Shown: piece by piece, positions 1 through 10,228 of the stretch
Position numbering within the stretch: position 1 is the stretch's first letter
Layout: every line of letters starts with the position of its first letter
Assembly: GCA_015956445.1 (NCBI GenBank)
Contig: WIUZ02000022.1
Location: 310,001-374,000, forward strand
Reading direction: 5' to 3'
From: Thelephora terrestris
Lineage: Eukaryota > Basidiomycota > Agaricomycetes > Thelephorales > Thelephoraceae
DNA: 64,000 bases
Translations under genes and position numbers: made by a program
The notes under the pieces: generated by a model
The model's input: only the letters and a program-made list of their open reading frames with translations
Database searches by the model: none
What the model was told of the DNA's origin: nothing

Positions 1-1212
1 CTTGATACTACCATCCCCTAAGCACCCGAGAGCTTTTCCGTCGAGTAGAGCATGTAGGTGCGAGAGTCGGACAGAGGACTCTGAAGAAATCCCAATCTTG
101 GCGTAGTAGACAATGCTTAAGACTAGAGTATGCAGTGCCATGACACATTCAAATCGATCCTCGAAGTCGACGTAAGTGGCGGACGATGTAGGTGCAGCGG
201 ATTCCAAGGTGGAGCTTGTCTCGTAACGAAGTCCAAGTGCGTCTTCTGCTGTGCGAGATGCCAGCCCAGCGTCAGGCCAAAACCCCCCTATAATAAGGAT
301 CCTAAGGCGAAGAACGTGCGATAGCAATGTGATATGAGGATGCTGGTGCTTGGAGAAGGGGTCTCGTAATTTATCCACAAATGTAAGGGCGATATGGAAC
401 TCGTTGAGGGAAAGGTGCTGAGAGATCATTTTCAGGAGAACAAGGTATCCTGTTTGCGGGGAATCTTGAACAGTAATAGAGGTCGCGAGCCGCCTGAGAA
501 GGGTGAGGGAAAATTTGGGCTTTTGTTGCCAAAGCGAAAATTGTGCATGAGCAAGGGTTATTTGGTATTTGTATTTTTGGAGCGAAGAATGCTGCGGATT
601 GTCAGCCGCGGTTTTCGACTCGGTGTCGGATAAGTCACCTGCTGAGCTAGCACGCTCTACCAAAAAAGAGTCATGAACACGACCAATACTCTGGTAAGAA
701 GCACAACGTACACACTTGGTGATTGCTCGGTCAACCTGGATAGGAATTGGGTTACAACTAGGCCCCCGCAAGTACATGGTTGTCCGTACCTCTGCTTCAA
801 TGTTTCGAGCCCACGCGTGTCGCTCATGGGAGCTAGCAGGTAATCGGCTACCTATCACCTGCAAACCAACTTGTGCCAGGGTCGTCCACGCCCTGCATTC
901 TATCTCGGGGGAGAGAGCCTTCATCTGAAGACACCTACGTAATGCCACCACGGATAAACGAAGACTTTCATCATGAAGTGGATGATTTGGAGGAAGAATT
1001 AAAATGGCTGGTAAGGAAAGCAGGAGCAAGGGCAATGGAAGAGGTCTGAAATGTAGGACGGGTTCTCTGGGGGACTGCGGGAGAGGAACAACGGATGATG
1101 CACGCGAGGGAGGCGAAGGCTCGGGCATTGGTTTTGGCGTCGATGAGAGCCTAGGTCGTTTTGAAGGACGGACATCAACGCCAGACTCTAGGAATGCCTG
1201 ATCTGTGGCCAT
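1..1212 (-). CDS. MAU2: Cohesin-loading factor MAU2/SCC4 (partial, runs off left edge)
   Basis: MAU2/Scc4 is the TPR-like partner of SCC2 that loads cohesin onto chromatin. The gene starts at ATG 1212 and is still open at base 1, so the C-terminal part is missing. Exon 1 (1212-790) encodes an N-terminus with a basic KRPR patch, then helices including RCLQMKALSPEIECRAWTTL. A short exon lies near 735-714, and a long exon runs from about 641 to the edge with repeated amphipathic helices such as KYKYQITLAHAQFSLWQQK and VMALHTLVLSIVYY, ending LLDGKALGCLGDGS. The helical-repeat layout and these blocks match my memory of fungal cohesin-loading factors. The exact exon 2/3 junction is uncertain. It is divergent from the next gene with a 95-bp spacer. 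The family call is by recognition, not search. Confidence 0.72.
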   Translation of the reverse strand, partial: MATDQAFLESGVDVRPSKRPRLSSTPKPMPEPSPPSRASSVVPLPQSPREPVLHFRPLPLPLLLLSLPAILILPPNHPLHDESLRLSVVALRRCLQMKALSPEIECRAWTTLAQVGLQVIGSRLPASSHERHAWARNIEAEVRTTMYLRGPSCNPIPIQVDRAITKCVRCASYQSIGRVHDSFLVERASSAGDLSDTESKTAADNPQHSSLQKYKYQITLAHAQFSLWQQKPKFSLTLLRRLATSITVQDSPQTGYLVLLKMISQHLSLNEFHIALTFVDKLRDPFSKHQHPHITLLSHVLRLRILIIGGFWPDAGLASRTAEDALGLRYETSSTLESAAPTSSATYVDFEDRFECVMALHTLVLSIVYYAKIGISSESSVRLSHLHALLDGKALGCLGDGSIK

Positions 1213-1307
1213 ATCGAAGGTGGAAGTAAACGAGAGCGCGTCAAGAGGATATGTCACAGTCCTTGCCGCGATCGATTTGGGCCCATCACGTGAGGCAGGC
1301 GCCGATC
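1213..1307. promoter_or_regulatory. Bidirectional promoter, MAU2 / Rad60-like gene
   Basis: Only 95 bp separate the two divergent start codons (1212 minus, 1308 plus), so both promoters must lie here or inside the 5' ends of the genes. No clear TATA box is visible. Confidence 0.45.
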
Positions 1308-2829
1308 ATGCCTCCCCGTCCACGACCAAAGCCGAAGGTGCGCTCAGGAAACAACTCCCAGCCTCTCAAAGAGATACCTCCTTCTCAAGATGAAGAGGAT
1401 TCGATCTTTATCAAGAGCGGTAACCTCACCACTGCACATTGGAAGCAGATGAACCAAATACCTAGCGGTGCGCTCCCTCTTCAATCGCAGCTCGTGACAG
1501 TCTGATATTTAGCCAGCACACGAATCATACGGAGACTACGATTCCGGAAATAACGAAGATCAATGCAATCCCGTCAAAAAACCAGGTGGGAAGAATTTGA
1601 TTCCCAAAAAGTACCCACTTTCACCATCAAGCGCACTTCCAACCATTAACAGCGTCCTCGCAGGGTAAAATCTCAGTCTAACGATGGGGGAACACAGGCA
1701 CTATATATCGACGATTCAGATAATGAACTCGTACCTTCCGTACCCTCAATGAATCCAAATCGACCCCGCAGTCGTTCCAGGTCCATCACACCTCCACCAG
1801 AGCTCGCTCCAGAGCAGAAGATGAAGGCACGAGACTTAGTGAGGTAACCCTGAGCGCTCAGCTGCAGTCCCCCTCGTTTATTGTACGTTAGGCAAGCTTT
1901 AGGTCTCTCCGACCGTCGTTCGGTTTCTCCCCAACCCTCTTGTCTCGATCGCCACAAAGTGGATGACACAGAGGCACTTGACCCAGAACTGGCGTCGATT
2001 GTGTTACGTTCTACAAAAGCTGGCAGTTCGCTTCCCTTCCGGATGGGAGAAGATGACCATCCCCACGAAGTCATTATCAACGTTCAGTGGAGGTACCATC
2101 CGTCCGAAGGGAGCCAAAAGCCACCCAGGTGGACGTTCCGCGCTAGCAGGGTATGTTTTCTAAAGCATGTTCAATGAGGTCGCGATTCTTATCTTTGTCA
2201 GTCAGAAAATCTGCGTCACGTTTTCAAAACGGTCGCAAATGCCATGGGTGTTCTGCCTGATGATATTGTACTTGCTCTCAAGGGCAATAGAGTGTACTCG
2301 TCGGTCTCGCCTGCAGCCTTGGGCATATGGTCAGACGGCGAATTTGGTAACCTCCCTTCGATAATCCTCTGAGACTTCAAATAACATATCTGTAGATGCC
2401 TGCCTTGGCGGGACCTACGAACATCTTAAGGATAGTCGCTTGCGCGTGCCTTCTGGCTCGCGCGCCACCGTCGATGAAAGTGAAGAGAGCGGAGAAGGGA
2501 GCTCGGACACGGGTAGCATCGGAGATGTAGCAGATGACACCTTCAAGTTAACGCTTCGCTCGGTAAAGTCCCCTAAAGGTGTCGTATTGACTGTCCGACC
2601 ACAGACGAAGTGTGGGTCGATAGTCAAAGCCTACCTCAGGAAGGTTGGCCTCGCTAACGAATACCTGGAATATGGCACTAGTACAAGGGTTCGGAACCGA
2701 GGGAGGCGAAGTGTCATAATTGCTTCTGGTCCTCGGCTCGTTATTGACGGAGACAAACTCGACAATGAAGTTGAGATAAGAGAAGCGGATGTGGAGGATG
2801 GGGACATCATTGAGGTCATGGGCCTGTGA
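1308..2829 (+). CDS. Rad60/Esc2/NIP45-family protein with two SUMO-like domains
   Basis: Proteins of this family carry tandem SUMO-like domains and act with the SUMO pathway and SMC5/6 in genome stability. Six exons join with consistent phase: 1308-1419, 1491-1585, 1677-1843, 1892-2150, 2202-2346 and 2396-2829, giving 403 residues. All introns have GT/AG ends. The N-terminal 110 residues are disordered, basic and Ser/Pro rich, with the acidic stretch YIDDSDNE, a possible SUMO-interaction motif. A first ubiquitin-like domain starts near VIINVQWRYHP, followed by an acidic Ser/Glu linker. A C-terminal Rad60-SLD-like domain runs from FKLTLRSVK to the end, finishing DGDIIEVMGL, the usual final strand. 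ATG 1308 was chosen because it gives the only consistent frame. The exact ortholog (Rad60, Esc2 or NIP45) cannot be fixed from sequence alone. Confidence 0.75.
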
Positions 2830-2971
2830 CTCCTAGAGTGTGGTGTATGGTACAATATGACACCTGGTTTATCGTCAGGACTTGATGAAGGAAAGAAAGA
2901 GTGTAACGTACCCAACCATTCCACGGCCACCCCAATCACGCCGAGGGGTGAGCTGCACGACTATTGTTTGA

Positions 2972-3584
2972 TTATCCCTTGAGACGGAAAGCAGGATGGG
3001 ACGCTGGAGCATTTACGGTTAGAAAGGTATAACGGTACACTGGATAGACAACATTTTCATTGCGTTCTACCAGCTGCGCGATATGCTGAAGGGAGCCACT
3101 GATGTTCCCCGCCGCGAGCGGGCCAAATTTAATGACGAGATCCCCAGGACGCAGTCCCTTTGGTGGCGTTAAAAGTATCTGGTGACTGGGCAAGGTAGAA
3201 ACTCACAGCCAATTGAGCAGGGCTATTTGGAGCGACGGCATCGACCTTTGCAAATGGGAGGAGGGAGTGGGGGGGCGTTTTCGCGTCGGTCTCGGGACGT
3301 GCAAGTTGGGAAGCGTGGACACGCTCCAAGGCCATTGCGATCTTGTCCATTAGGGTGGACAAGTCATTCCGGAAGCGGATTATCCTCACGCGCGCATGCC
3401 TAACCGCCCAAACGTCAATATCTGCACGGGGGAATCCATCACCATCTGTGAGTGGTGAATCAAGGGTGGAGTTGTTTGCCCTTAGAATGGTTGCTTGGGA
3501 TTCAATCCCGTCCTCGATGTTGCTCTTCAGTGCAATGAGGGCATTCAAGTCGTCATTAGCGCACTCCTCAATTGAGGTGGCCAT
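2972..3584 (-). CDS. NAS2: 26S proteasome assembly chaperone NAS2/PSMD9 (p27)
   Basis: Nas2 binds the Rpt5 tail during assembly of the proteasome base. Exon 1 (3584-3207, 126 codons) encodes the helical N-terminal Nas2 domain, with DDLNALIALKSNIEDGIESQ and a WAVRHARVRIIRFRNDL segment. The C-terminal PDZ domain starts at FAKVDAVAPNSPAQLA and continues in exon 2 (3157-2972) as GLRPGDLVIKFG. The frame change between them is best explained by a 49-bp intron (3206-3158) with GTGAGT donor and AAG acceptor, which restores the canonical PDZ sequence SPA-x-LA-GL-x-xGD. The product is about 187 residues, close to the family norm. The gene is convergent with the Rad60-like gene (142 bp apart). Confidence 0.87.
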
Positions 3585-3699
3585 GGTGGGTCAAGTTATG
3601 GTCAAGTCAGGAGTGTGGGGAGGCAACCCTCTGCTAAATTTTGGCTCCATGCGGATTTCCCACACACCCGGTTTTGACCTCATTAGGTCAATTTTTTTA

Positions 3700-3976
3700 C
3701 AGCTGTTTTCAACACGATAGACCGTTTTCTGTAGGATACAGCCCCAGGTTTTTATCTACCTTTTGATGGTATTGGGGCTCGGCATCCTGGCATGATGCAC
3801 GGTGCCAGGGTCAAGTCCCTCAATGTAACTCACTTACCCCCCAGAAAATGGTAGTACATCCCTGGCATCGACTGCAGGTAGTTGGCAACCCTGAGGACCG
3901 AGAATCAAAGGAACGGCGGGGACAAAAACCTGGGGCTGTATCCGACGGAAAATGGTCTATCTTTTTGAAAACAGCC
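3700..3976. mobile_element. Small inverted-repeat element (MITE) with about 52-bp termini
   Basis: Bases 3700-3755 and the reverse complement of 3925-3976 match over about 50 positions with a few differences; the shared core includes GGATACAGCCCCAGGTTTT. The arms enclose about 170 bp with no ORF. There is no transposase and no convincing target duplication, so the family is unassigned. It lies at the boundary between the host block and the repeat island. Confidence 0.5.
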
Positions 3977-4409
3977 ATAAATGACTGAATTCCCAAGCCA
4001 AATTCTCAAACTCCTACACCACAAGTTTTGCCTCAGCTGTACTGTAAAAAAAAAAAGCAATAATTTTTAGTACATGGTAAGTACATAATGTACTGCAAAT
4101 GTACTGATTTTATCTGTGCAAAAAGGCATAGTTTGCAACAAATATGTTAGGGTGGAGCCCAACCTCAAGCTCAGAGGCAAGTGGATGCAGTTCAGAAGAG
4201 GATGGTACCTAGAAGGGGTGACACATCAGTAAAAGAGGCACCCTGTTATTCCAGCTTAATTTAATTGCTCAAAATTGTTGAAGTTATATCACACTTATTT
4301 TCGACAACCGCAGCTTATCGGGCACATCCAAACAAGGTTATTGGCAAGCAAGAAAACAATCAAGAACATAATATTCAGGGTCAATTGGAGCGGTAAAGAC
4401 AACAAGTAG
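3977..4409. other. Non-coding stretch with repeated GTAC motifs
   Basis: No gene is visible. Bases 4065-4110 contain several TGTAC/GTACAT motifs at short spacing next to an A-run; otherwise the stretch looks like degenerate intergenic sequence. Confidence 0.4.
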
Positions 4410-4790
4410 CTAGGTCAGGGTTTCAAAAGTGTGATAATCGATGTACTTGTTTAGATAGAAGGTGCTGAATACATCAAGTGTGTGACTAAAATTGATCTCC
4501 CTGGGCATTGGAGTATTATCCTTGAAAACGGGCAATAGATGCGCAGCGCGGACAATGGAATCAAGGTGGACAACGGACATGATTATGAAACCACCATCAC
4601 TGTAATCTGGTTCAAAGATCCAAAGGCCGTTGTCCGGGTCGGAGTCGGTGAAGCTCTTGCAGTATTCGTGGACGAGGGCACATTCAAAAAGTTCTTCTTT
4701 GAGCATGAACAAAAAGAGGAAATGCACCCTCGCAACTTCGAGGCCTCGTACTCCAGTGGTGTCTGAGCCAGTAGTGAGGAGGACAGGATC
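4410..4790 (-). mobile_element. C-terminal fragment of a Plavaka/KDZ-type transposon protein
   Basis: The minus strand stays open for about 125 codons and reads GVRGLEVARVHFLF, then FECALVHEYC, DNGLWIFEPDY, MSVVHLDSIVRAAHLLPVF and, at the end, SHTLDVFSTFYLNKYIDYHTFE. This block order (CALVH, GLW-x-x-P, VIHLDSI-RAAHL-P-F, LD-F-x-x-FY-NK-x-DYH) is one I recall as the C-terminus of large proteins in Agaricomycete DNA transposons of the Plavaka/KDZ group. Nothing upstream extends it, so it is an isolated remnant. Assignment is from memory of the family pattern. Confidence 0.5.
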
Positions 4791-5084
4791 CCGTCAGGGT
4801 GTGGTAATACCACTTGTTTGCCACCTCAAGGTGGACCGGATAGTCTCGCGGTAATATCCCTCAATGCCGGAACTGTTGCTTGGGGCGCGGTGTCGTGACT
4901 GTATTTCGGACACTATCCGGAATCGCGACCTTCTCTCGACTATCGACAACCGCTGCGCGAGGTCTAGATGACTTCCCTCAGCATTCTCGACTGTCCCGAC
5001 AAGGACTCGCCTGTCCCTTTGCTTCGCTACACTTCCCTCTCTCCTTATCCCCCTTCGCGACATCACGACGTCCCGACGTTTTCC

Positions 5085-5166
5085 CCTTTCGACCTGCGAC
5101 CTGCGACTTAGACCTGCAACCTGCGACCTGCACCCCCTCGACCCGCGACCTGCGACCTGCGTTTCT
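5085..5166. repeat. Degenerate tandem repeat, unit about CGACCTG
   Basis: About eight imperfect copies of a 7-10 bp unit (CGACCTG / CGACCTGCGA) lie head to tail on the plus strand. Confidence 0.6.
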
Positions 5167-5550
5167 TAGCATTTAGTATCCCTAGGACTTTGTTTCCTTC
5201 ACATTCCCTCCCGATCACGTCCCGATCAGTCCCGATCGCGTCCCGACTTTTCAGTACGTTTTATATCTTTGGTTTTCATCTCCCTATCTCCATTCCCTGC
5301 GTTCCGATCACGTCTCGATCGATCGCCCTGCTTGCGACTCCAGACCTCCCTCTGGTTCGTTTCTCAACCACATTCCTTTCCTTCATCATTCCCTTCGTTC
5401 CCCCGCCTTCCCTATGTCATAGACTCGTCATAAGGTCTCTTGACATCATTTTGGTTCGTTCCCTTTGGTTCCCTTCGTTTTCAGAGCCCTTAGCATTGTA
5501 TATAAAGGCCCCTGTATTCGATAGACCACAGAATCACTCAGCAGCGTTCC

Positions 5551-5581
5551 CTCTCTCTCTCTTCCTCTCTCTCTCTCTCTT
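5551..5581. repeat. CT dinucleotide microsatellite
   Basis: Interrupted (CT)n run of about 30 bp downstream of the TATA-like box at 5500. Confidence 0.7.
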
Positions 5582-6070
5582 CTGAGGCCTAGCAGCGTTG
5601 CTACGGTCCTCCCTTCGGTTCCCTCGTCGTCTCCTCCTCATTCTCGTCGTCCCTCTGGTCTCTGGTGTTCCGCTGGTGTCCCGCTTTTCAGCCTTGTTAT
5701 CCCGACGCTTCCCGACGTTTCCCTTAGTTAGCTATCAATAGTTTTGTTCTTTGGTTTCCCTGTTGTCTTCCACTTCGTTCTCCCGATTTGCATCGCGACT
5801 TTCCCTCTCATCGTTTATTCGCTTCCTGCAGATTCCCTAGAGGCTCACACCTCTAAACCGAGGACCCGACCTTCTAACTGCCATCTCTGCCCTCTCGGAC
5901 TCCGAAGGCTTTGTGGCTAGATCAGCGGAAGGTAGCCTTGGCGGAATGGAAGACAGGGATTTCTTGGACGGCATCGAGAGTCGGACAGGCAGAAATTGAA
6001 GGGGTTTCAGCAAAGGCAGGGTTTTCTTGATAGAACAAGAAAAGCCGGTGTCGGACCCCAGGATTATCAT

Positions 6071-7557
6071 TATTTATTTACGATTTTACGCACAATTTAT
6101 AGTCAACAAGTTGAACAATGGATTATTTGAATGATTAAAGAATTATTTAGGCCTGATAAGATTAGATAACAGAAAGTCTAATTATAATCCATTCTAGATA
6201 AGATAAGATAAGGATCCTACAGATTAGATCAAGAGATCAGATAGCCATGGAAAGCCCTAGAACATCATGGAACTTCCTGGAACATGCTGGAAAGTGCTGG
6301 AACATTCTAGAAGGTGACGGAACGTCACAAATGTGATAACTTGTCACACCAAGAATGCTGTGGAAGCAGATGGAACATGACGGAATATTATGGAACATCG
6401 TGGAAAGTGCTGGAATGTTCTGGAACATTCTTGTGTAAAATAGTATATATAGACCTCAACCCCACTTCTAAGAGAAGAACAGGTACCTACTGCTCAGGAA
6501 AAAAGCACAGTTTGCTCTATCCTCACATCAGCTGAGCATCCTTTTGCTCAGTGTCTCTTTCCCCCCCCCACTTTACATCTACCCTCTCTCTCTACATCTA
6601 CCCTCTAAAGTATCTACCTCAATTCCCTTAGGACTGTGTGGTTGAGTGATTTTGAGCAATCACATACCATATTTAGCCCTACCCTCTGTGAGAAGAAGTT
6701 CTAAGTCAGAAGAACTGAATAAGCTTAGTACACTTGAGACGTTGGAATCTTGGTATCTGTAGTACTAAAGTCTGAAACTTTAGGCAGATAACCCCACCTC
6801 AGAGAAGTGACTAACTGAGTGACAGCCAGATTTAGCAGTACCACAAGGACTCACGACATATTTTTCGACATAGGTTTATTATCTGAAGATTATTGAAGAC
6901 ATATCAGTTAAGACGTACTAGACGTCATCTGCAGCAAAGTTTAGGGTATCAGTTATACCCTCCCAGTTTTACGACATATCTTGTCACCTTTACAACATAT
7001 CTAGCACAGCCCCAGGTGTAAGTGTACACCTTCCCTTTTAGGTCTAGTCACACGACACAGCCTCAACACAGCCTTAGGCATAGCCCTAAGCACAGCATCA
7101 ATACACAGCCTTAGGCACAGCCCTAAGCACAGCCCTAAGCACAGCATCAAAAGCACAGCATCAAAGCACAGCCTTAGGAATTCAGCCTCAAACACACCCT
7201 TTGAGCACCCCCCTCTTTCCCCCTCCCCTTTGGTCTACCCCAGTAGATCATCCCCTCCACTCTTGATCTCCCCTTAGATCAGGAACTCCATTCCCATCAA
7301 ATCACCACCAAACCCCCACACACCAGATAAGCGTCTAATCAAGGAACAGGAACAACTGAGTGATATAGTACGTCTGATTCCCTTGGAATAATACTGAAGG
7401 ACACACTCACAGAGTAGATCCCTCAGCAAACTCATCAGGTCCGAGAGCCGGAAATAGGAACCCCGCTCACCCTGTGGAGTTGTTAGTCGCGTTCATAGAC
7501 TACTCAACCAGCCTGCTTAGCTTCTATACACTTAGTCTCTAAGCGAACCAACTGGGT
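6071..7557 (+). mobile_element. Second LTR-like fossil region
   Basis: An AT-rich section (6071-6240) with repeated GATAAGATAAGAT-like words is followed by many copies of a GGAA-CAT-x-x-TGGAA word at 6245-6435, a TATA box at 6443-6451 (AGTATATATAG) and a transcription-start-like region. Coding potential is absent. The layout resembles an LTR promoter plus leader, but no partner LTR was found and the limits are uncertain. Confidence 0.33.
7055..7172. repeat. Tandem repeat of CACAGC-CTTAGG / CACAGC-ATCAA units
   Basis: About nine copies of a 12-14 bp unit alternate between CACAGCCYTARG and CACAGCATCAA forms. They produce a long repetitive open frame on the minus strand that is not a gene. Confidence 0.68.
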
Positions 7558-8346
7558 CTAGTTATCTTCTGTATAGAACATAACACTACACCACCCACGA
7601 GCATGACACCGGACAAGAGCCTCGAGATTTGCTTGCTTGATATGTCGGCCGAGTTCCCAAAACGAGGCTAGAGGATATCCGTGAGCTGGACTACCATGAG
7701 AACAGTTGTTTATGTAGATATTGAAACAAAATTTACCTCGTTTATGGGCAAGAGAAACGACGCTCATTGTGGAGGGGCCATCAACCAGGCCTGCTTCTTC
7801 CTTGTCATTGTCAGCGTCGAGGTCTTGGCCGTAGTCATCATCGCCGTTGTTGTTGCTAACCAAAACACTCTCCGCATCATCACTCCCACTGGTTGTGATG
7901 ATTTTGCCATTTACCCCCTTTTATTTAACGCCTCATCACCACTAAGTCAGTTGGTGCTTTGCCCTAAACACGGCGGTAAACTGTTTATTATACAATATGC
8001 CCTATGCTTAATGACTCAAAGTCCAATACGTGGAACGTGCTACTAGTCAAGATACCCCAGAAGACCCGAGGTATAATACGTGAACATGTACCAGCGGACC
8101 TTCATACGAAGATCCCCCCTACCTGGCCCTCCGTTACCCCTGGACGACTAGTAGATATTCAGGCTACCGACAACAAGGGATGTATTAATAAGTGTCGCGC
8201 ACTGACCTCTCGCAGAAGTCAACCGGCTTATTAATCTGACCCTTGGATTGGACTTATGAAAACCATTATGCTTTACGACTCATGGATCACGTGCAATAGA
8301 CAAGATAGAAGATTGATTCCAAGGAGCCACAGTACAAAAGAGTTAT
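7558..8346. other. Unassigned region in repeat island
   Basis: Short open frames exist on both strands, for example an acidic one of about 100 codons on the minus strand ending at 7558, but none shows a recognisable domain, intron or neighbour. Probably degenerate element sequence. Confidence 0.3.
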
Positions 8347-8571
8347 TTAATCAATATCTCTGCGGATCCTTTGTACCGTCTCCAAGGCTGACCTCACCAA
8401 CTCCTCGTTCGCCCAGTTCTGCTCCCTAATCTCGTTCGGATCTACATCGGACAAGTCATCGTAATTAGGAAGATCCTCCGTATCAGAATTTGGTTCTGAG
8501 TCAGGAACAAACTCGGTGTACGGATCAAAGTCCTGGACCGGCCATCGTCCCCTCGGCTGAGTAGTGTCCAT
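8347..8571 (-). CDS. Short acidic ORF abutting an LTR arm, unknown
   Basis: A 74-codon frame starts at ATG 8571, the base next to the LTR palindrome, and ends in TAA-type stop at 8347. It is rich in Asp, Glu and Pro (PDSEPNSDTEDLPNYDD) and ends in a charged helix, VRSALETVQRIRRDID. I do not recognise it. It could be a remnant of a retroelement leader ORF or of a host gene cut by the insertion. Confidence 0.28.
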   Translation of the reverse strand: MDTTQPRGRWPVQDFDPYTEFVPDSEPNSDTEDLPNYDDLSDVDPNEIREQNWANEELVRSALETVQRIRRDID

Positions 8572-10222
8572 TGTAGTGCCTCCAGTTCTGGGGATGTGGG
8601 ATTCTGAGGTTTGCTGTCCTCAGTCCTCAGTCCTCCTCTTCGCTTTTCCTCCCCTTTGCAACCTTTGCAACCTCCTTTGGAACATCCTCCTCTTCGGAAC
8701 TTCTTCTTCTTCGCTGGAGCTTCCTATTCACCAGAGCTTCCTCTTTGCAAACTTCCTCTTCGCCAGAGCTTCCTCTCCTTCGCCGGAGCTTCCTCTTCTC
8801 CAGAAGACTTTCCCCTTTCATGACGACTTTCCCCTTTTCTCCTCTTCCCCTATGGCTTCACCATTGCATCATAGGTCCCTATTTCACAGTTTCCCTCCTT
8901 TCTTCTCTGGATCCTTCTCAGAGCAGACCTTAGTATATATATCCTGTACTAGCTACTCTGGAGATCATTGCGCTCCATCCTATTGAAGTCCAGTCAGCCA
9001 TGTTCCCCTCCTCCTAGTCTGAAGCTTTGCTCTAGTCCCCTTGTCGTCCCCAGTGTCTTCTTGCTTTCCTCAGTGTCTTTCCCTAGTGTTCTCTGCTCCC
9101 CTCGTCAAATCTTCCCTTCGGAACCCCTTGGAACTCTTTCGGAACTCTCGCAATCTCTCTGCTTTTCTTGCTTTGTCTCTAGCTCTCTTCTGGTATCTCC
9201 ACCTTCACGCTTTCTTCACAACTGTTCCCCAGTCGCTGCTTGGAGTTCCTTGACACTGTACAACCTAGGACCCACCTTCACAGGAGCTCTCTGGGCCTTG
9301 ATCCTCTGCCACCATGGAGGTCCACCAAGAAGAATCCCTGTTCACCTGGAACCCACGCCAGGACTCGAACCCGGAACCTTCAGATTAGAAGTCTGATATC
9401 ATAACCATTACAGGGGTTCTTCTTGGTGGACCTCCGTGGTGGCAGAGGATCAAGGCCCAGAGAGTTCCTGTGAAGGTGGGTCCTAGGTTGTGCAGTGTCA
9501 AGGAACTCCAAGCAGCGGCTGGGGAACAGTTGCGAAGAAAGCGCGAAGGTGGAGATACCAGAAGAGAGCTAGAGACAAAGCAAGAAAAGCAGAGAGTTCC
9601 AAGGGGTTCCGAAGGGAAGATTTGACGAGGGGAGCAGAGAACACTAGGGAAAGACACTGAGGAAAGCAAGAAGACACTGGGGATGACGAGGGGACTAGAG
9701 CAAAGCTTCAGACTAGGAGGAGGGGAACATGGCTGACTGGACTTCAATAGGATGGAGCGCAATGATCTCCAGAGTAGCTAGTACAGGATATATACTAAGG
9801 TCTGCTCTGAGAAGGATCCAGAGAAGAAAGGAGGGAAACTGTGAAATAGGGACCTATGATGCAATGGTGAAGTCATAGGGGAAGAGGAGAAAAGGGGAAA
9901 GTCGTCATGAAAGGGGAAAGTCATCATAAAGGGGGAACTAAGAAAAGGGGAAAGTCTTCTGGAGAAGAGGAAGCTCCGGTGAAGAGGAAGTTCGCAAAGA
10001 GGAAGCTCTGGTGAATAGGAAGCTCTGGTGAAGGAGAAGAAGCTCTGGCGAAGGAGGGAAAGCTCCGGCGAAGAAGAGGAAGCTCCGGCGAAGAGGAGGA
10101 GGTTCCGAAGGTTCCGAAGGCAGTTGCGAAGGTTGTGAAGGGGAGGAAAAGCAAAGAGGAGGAATGAGGACTGAGGACAGCAAACCTCAGAATCCCACAT
10201 CCCCAGAACTGGAGGCACTACA
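8572..10222. mobile_element. Head-to-head LTR palindrome (fossil LTR retroelement)
   Basis: Bases 8572-9344 form an LTR-like unit: 5' TG, 3' CA, a CT-rich body and a TATATATAT box near 8934. The same unit lies inverted at about 9415-10222. The arms are about 770 and 805 bp and differ by scattered changes and small insertions, so the element is relatively young but not new. In the plus orientation the left LTR is followed by two bases and then TGGAACCCACGCCAGG, a primer-binding-site-like match to the 3' end of the tRNA-like sequence in the hinge. There is no coding interior. Because both strands give TG...CA ends, orientation rests on the primer site and TATA box. Confidence 0.72.
9347..9411 (-). 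other. tRNA-Arg(UCU)-derived sequence at the palindrome hinge
   Basis: On the minus strand the hinge reads as most of a tRNA. The anticodon arm is TCAGA-CTTCTAA-TCTGA with anticodon TCT at 9389-9387. A T-arm follows (CCGGG-TTCGAGT-CCTGG), then the acceptor strand CGTGGGT, one base, and CCA. Eukaryotic tRNA genes do not encode CCA, so the CCA suggests a copy of a mature tRNA. The 5' acceptor strand and D-stem are missing or replaced by LTR sequence, so this is unlikely to be a working tRNA gene. Confidence 0.55.
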
Positions 10223-10228
10223 TCGTCC

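Larger units (their letters stand above)
4857..6070 (+). mobile_element. LTR-like, pyrimidine-rich fossil region
   Basis: This CT-rich stretch has no supportable gene. It carries a TATA-like box near 5497-5506 (TATATAAAGG) followed about 30 bp later by a CAGAATCACTCAGCAG initiator-like stretch, the usual layout of a fungal LTR promoter. No internal coding region or second LTR is recognisable nearby, so it may be a solo LTR or the edge of an old element. Limits are approximate. Confidence 0.33.

Noticed and set aside
5190-5585. 131-codon frame in CT-rich sequence
   Set aside because: Composition-driven; no domain, and it overlaps a TATA-like LTR promoter.
8564-9396. Ser/Leu/Pro-rich frames up to 142 codons
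   Set aside because: Low-complexity translations of the CT-rich LTR arm; the same frames reappear inverted at 9385-10230.
9347-9417. A functional tRNA-Arg(UCU) gene
   Set aside because: The 5' acceptor strand pairs poorly and the D-stem is missing, the CCA is present in DNA, and both sides are LTR arms; a copied primer fits better.
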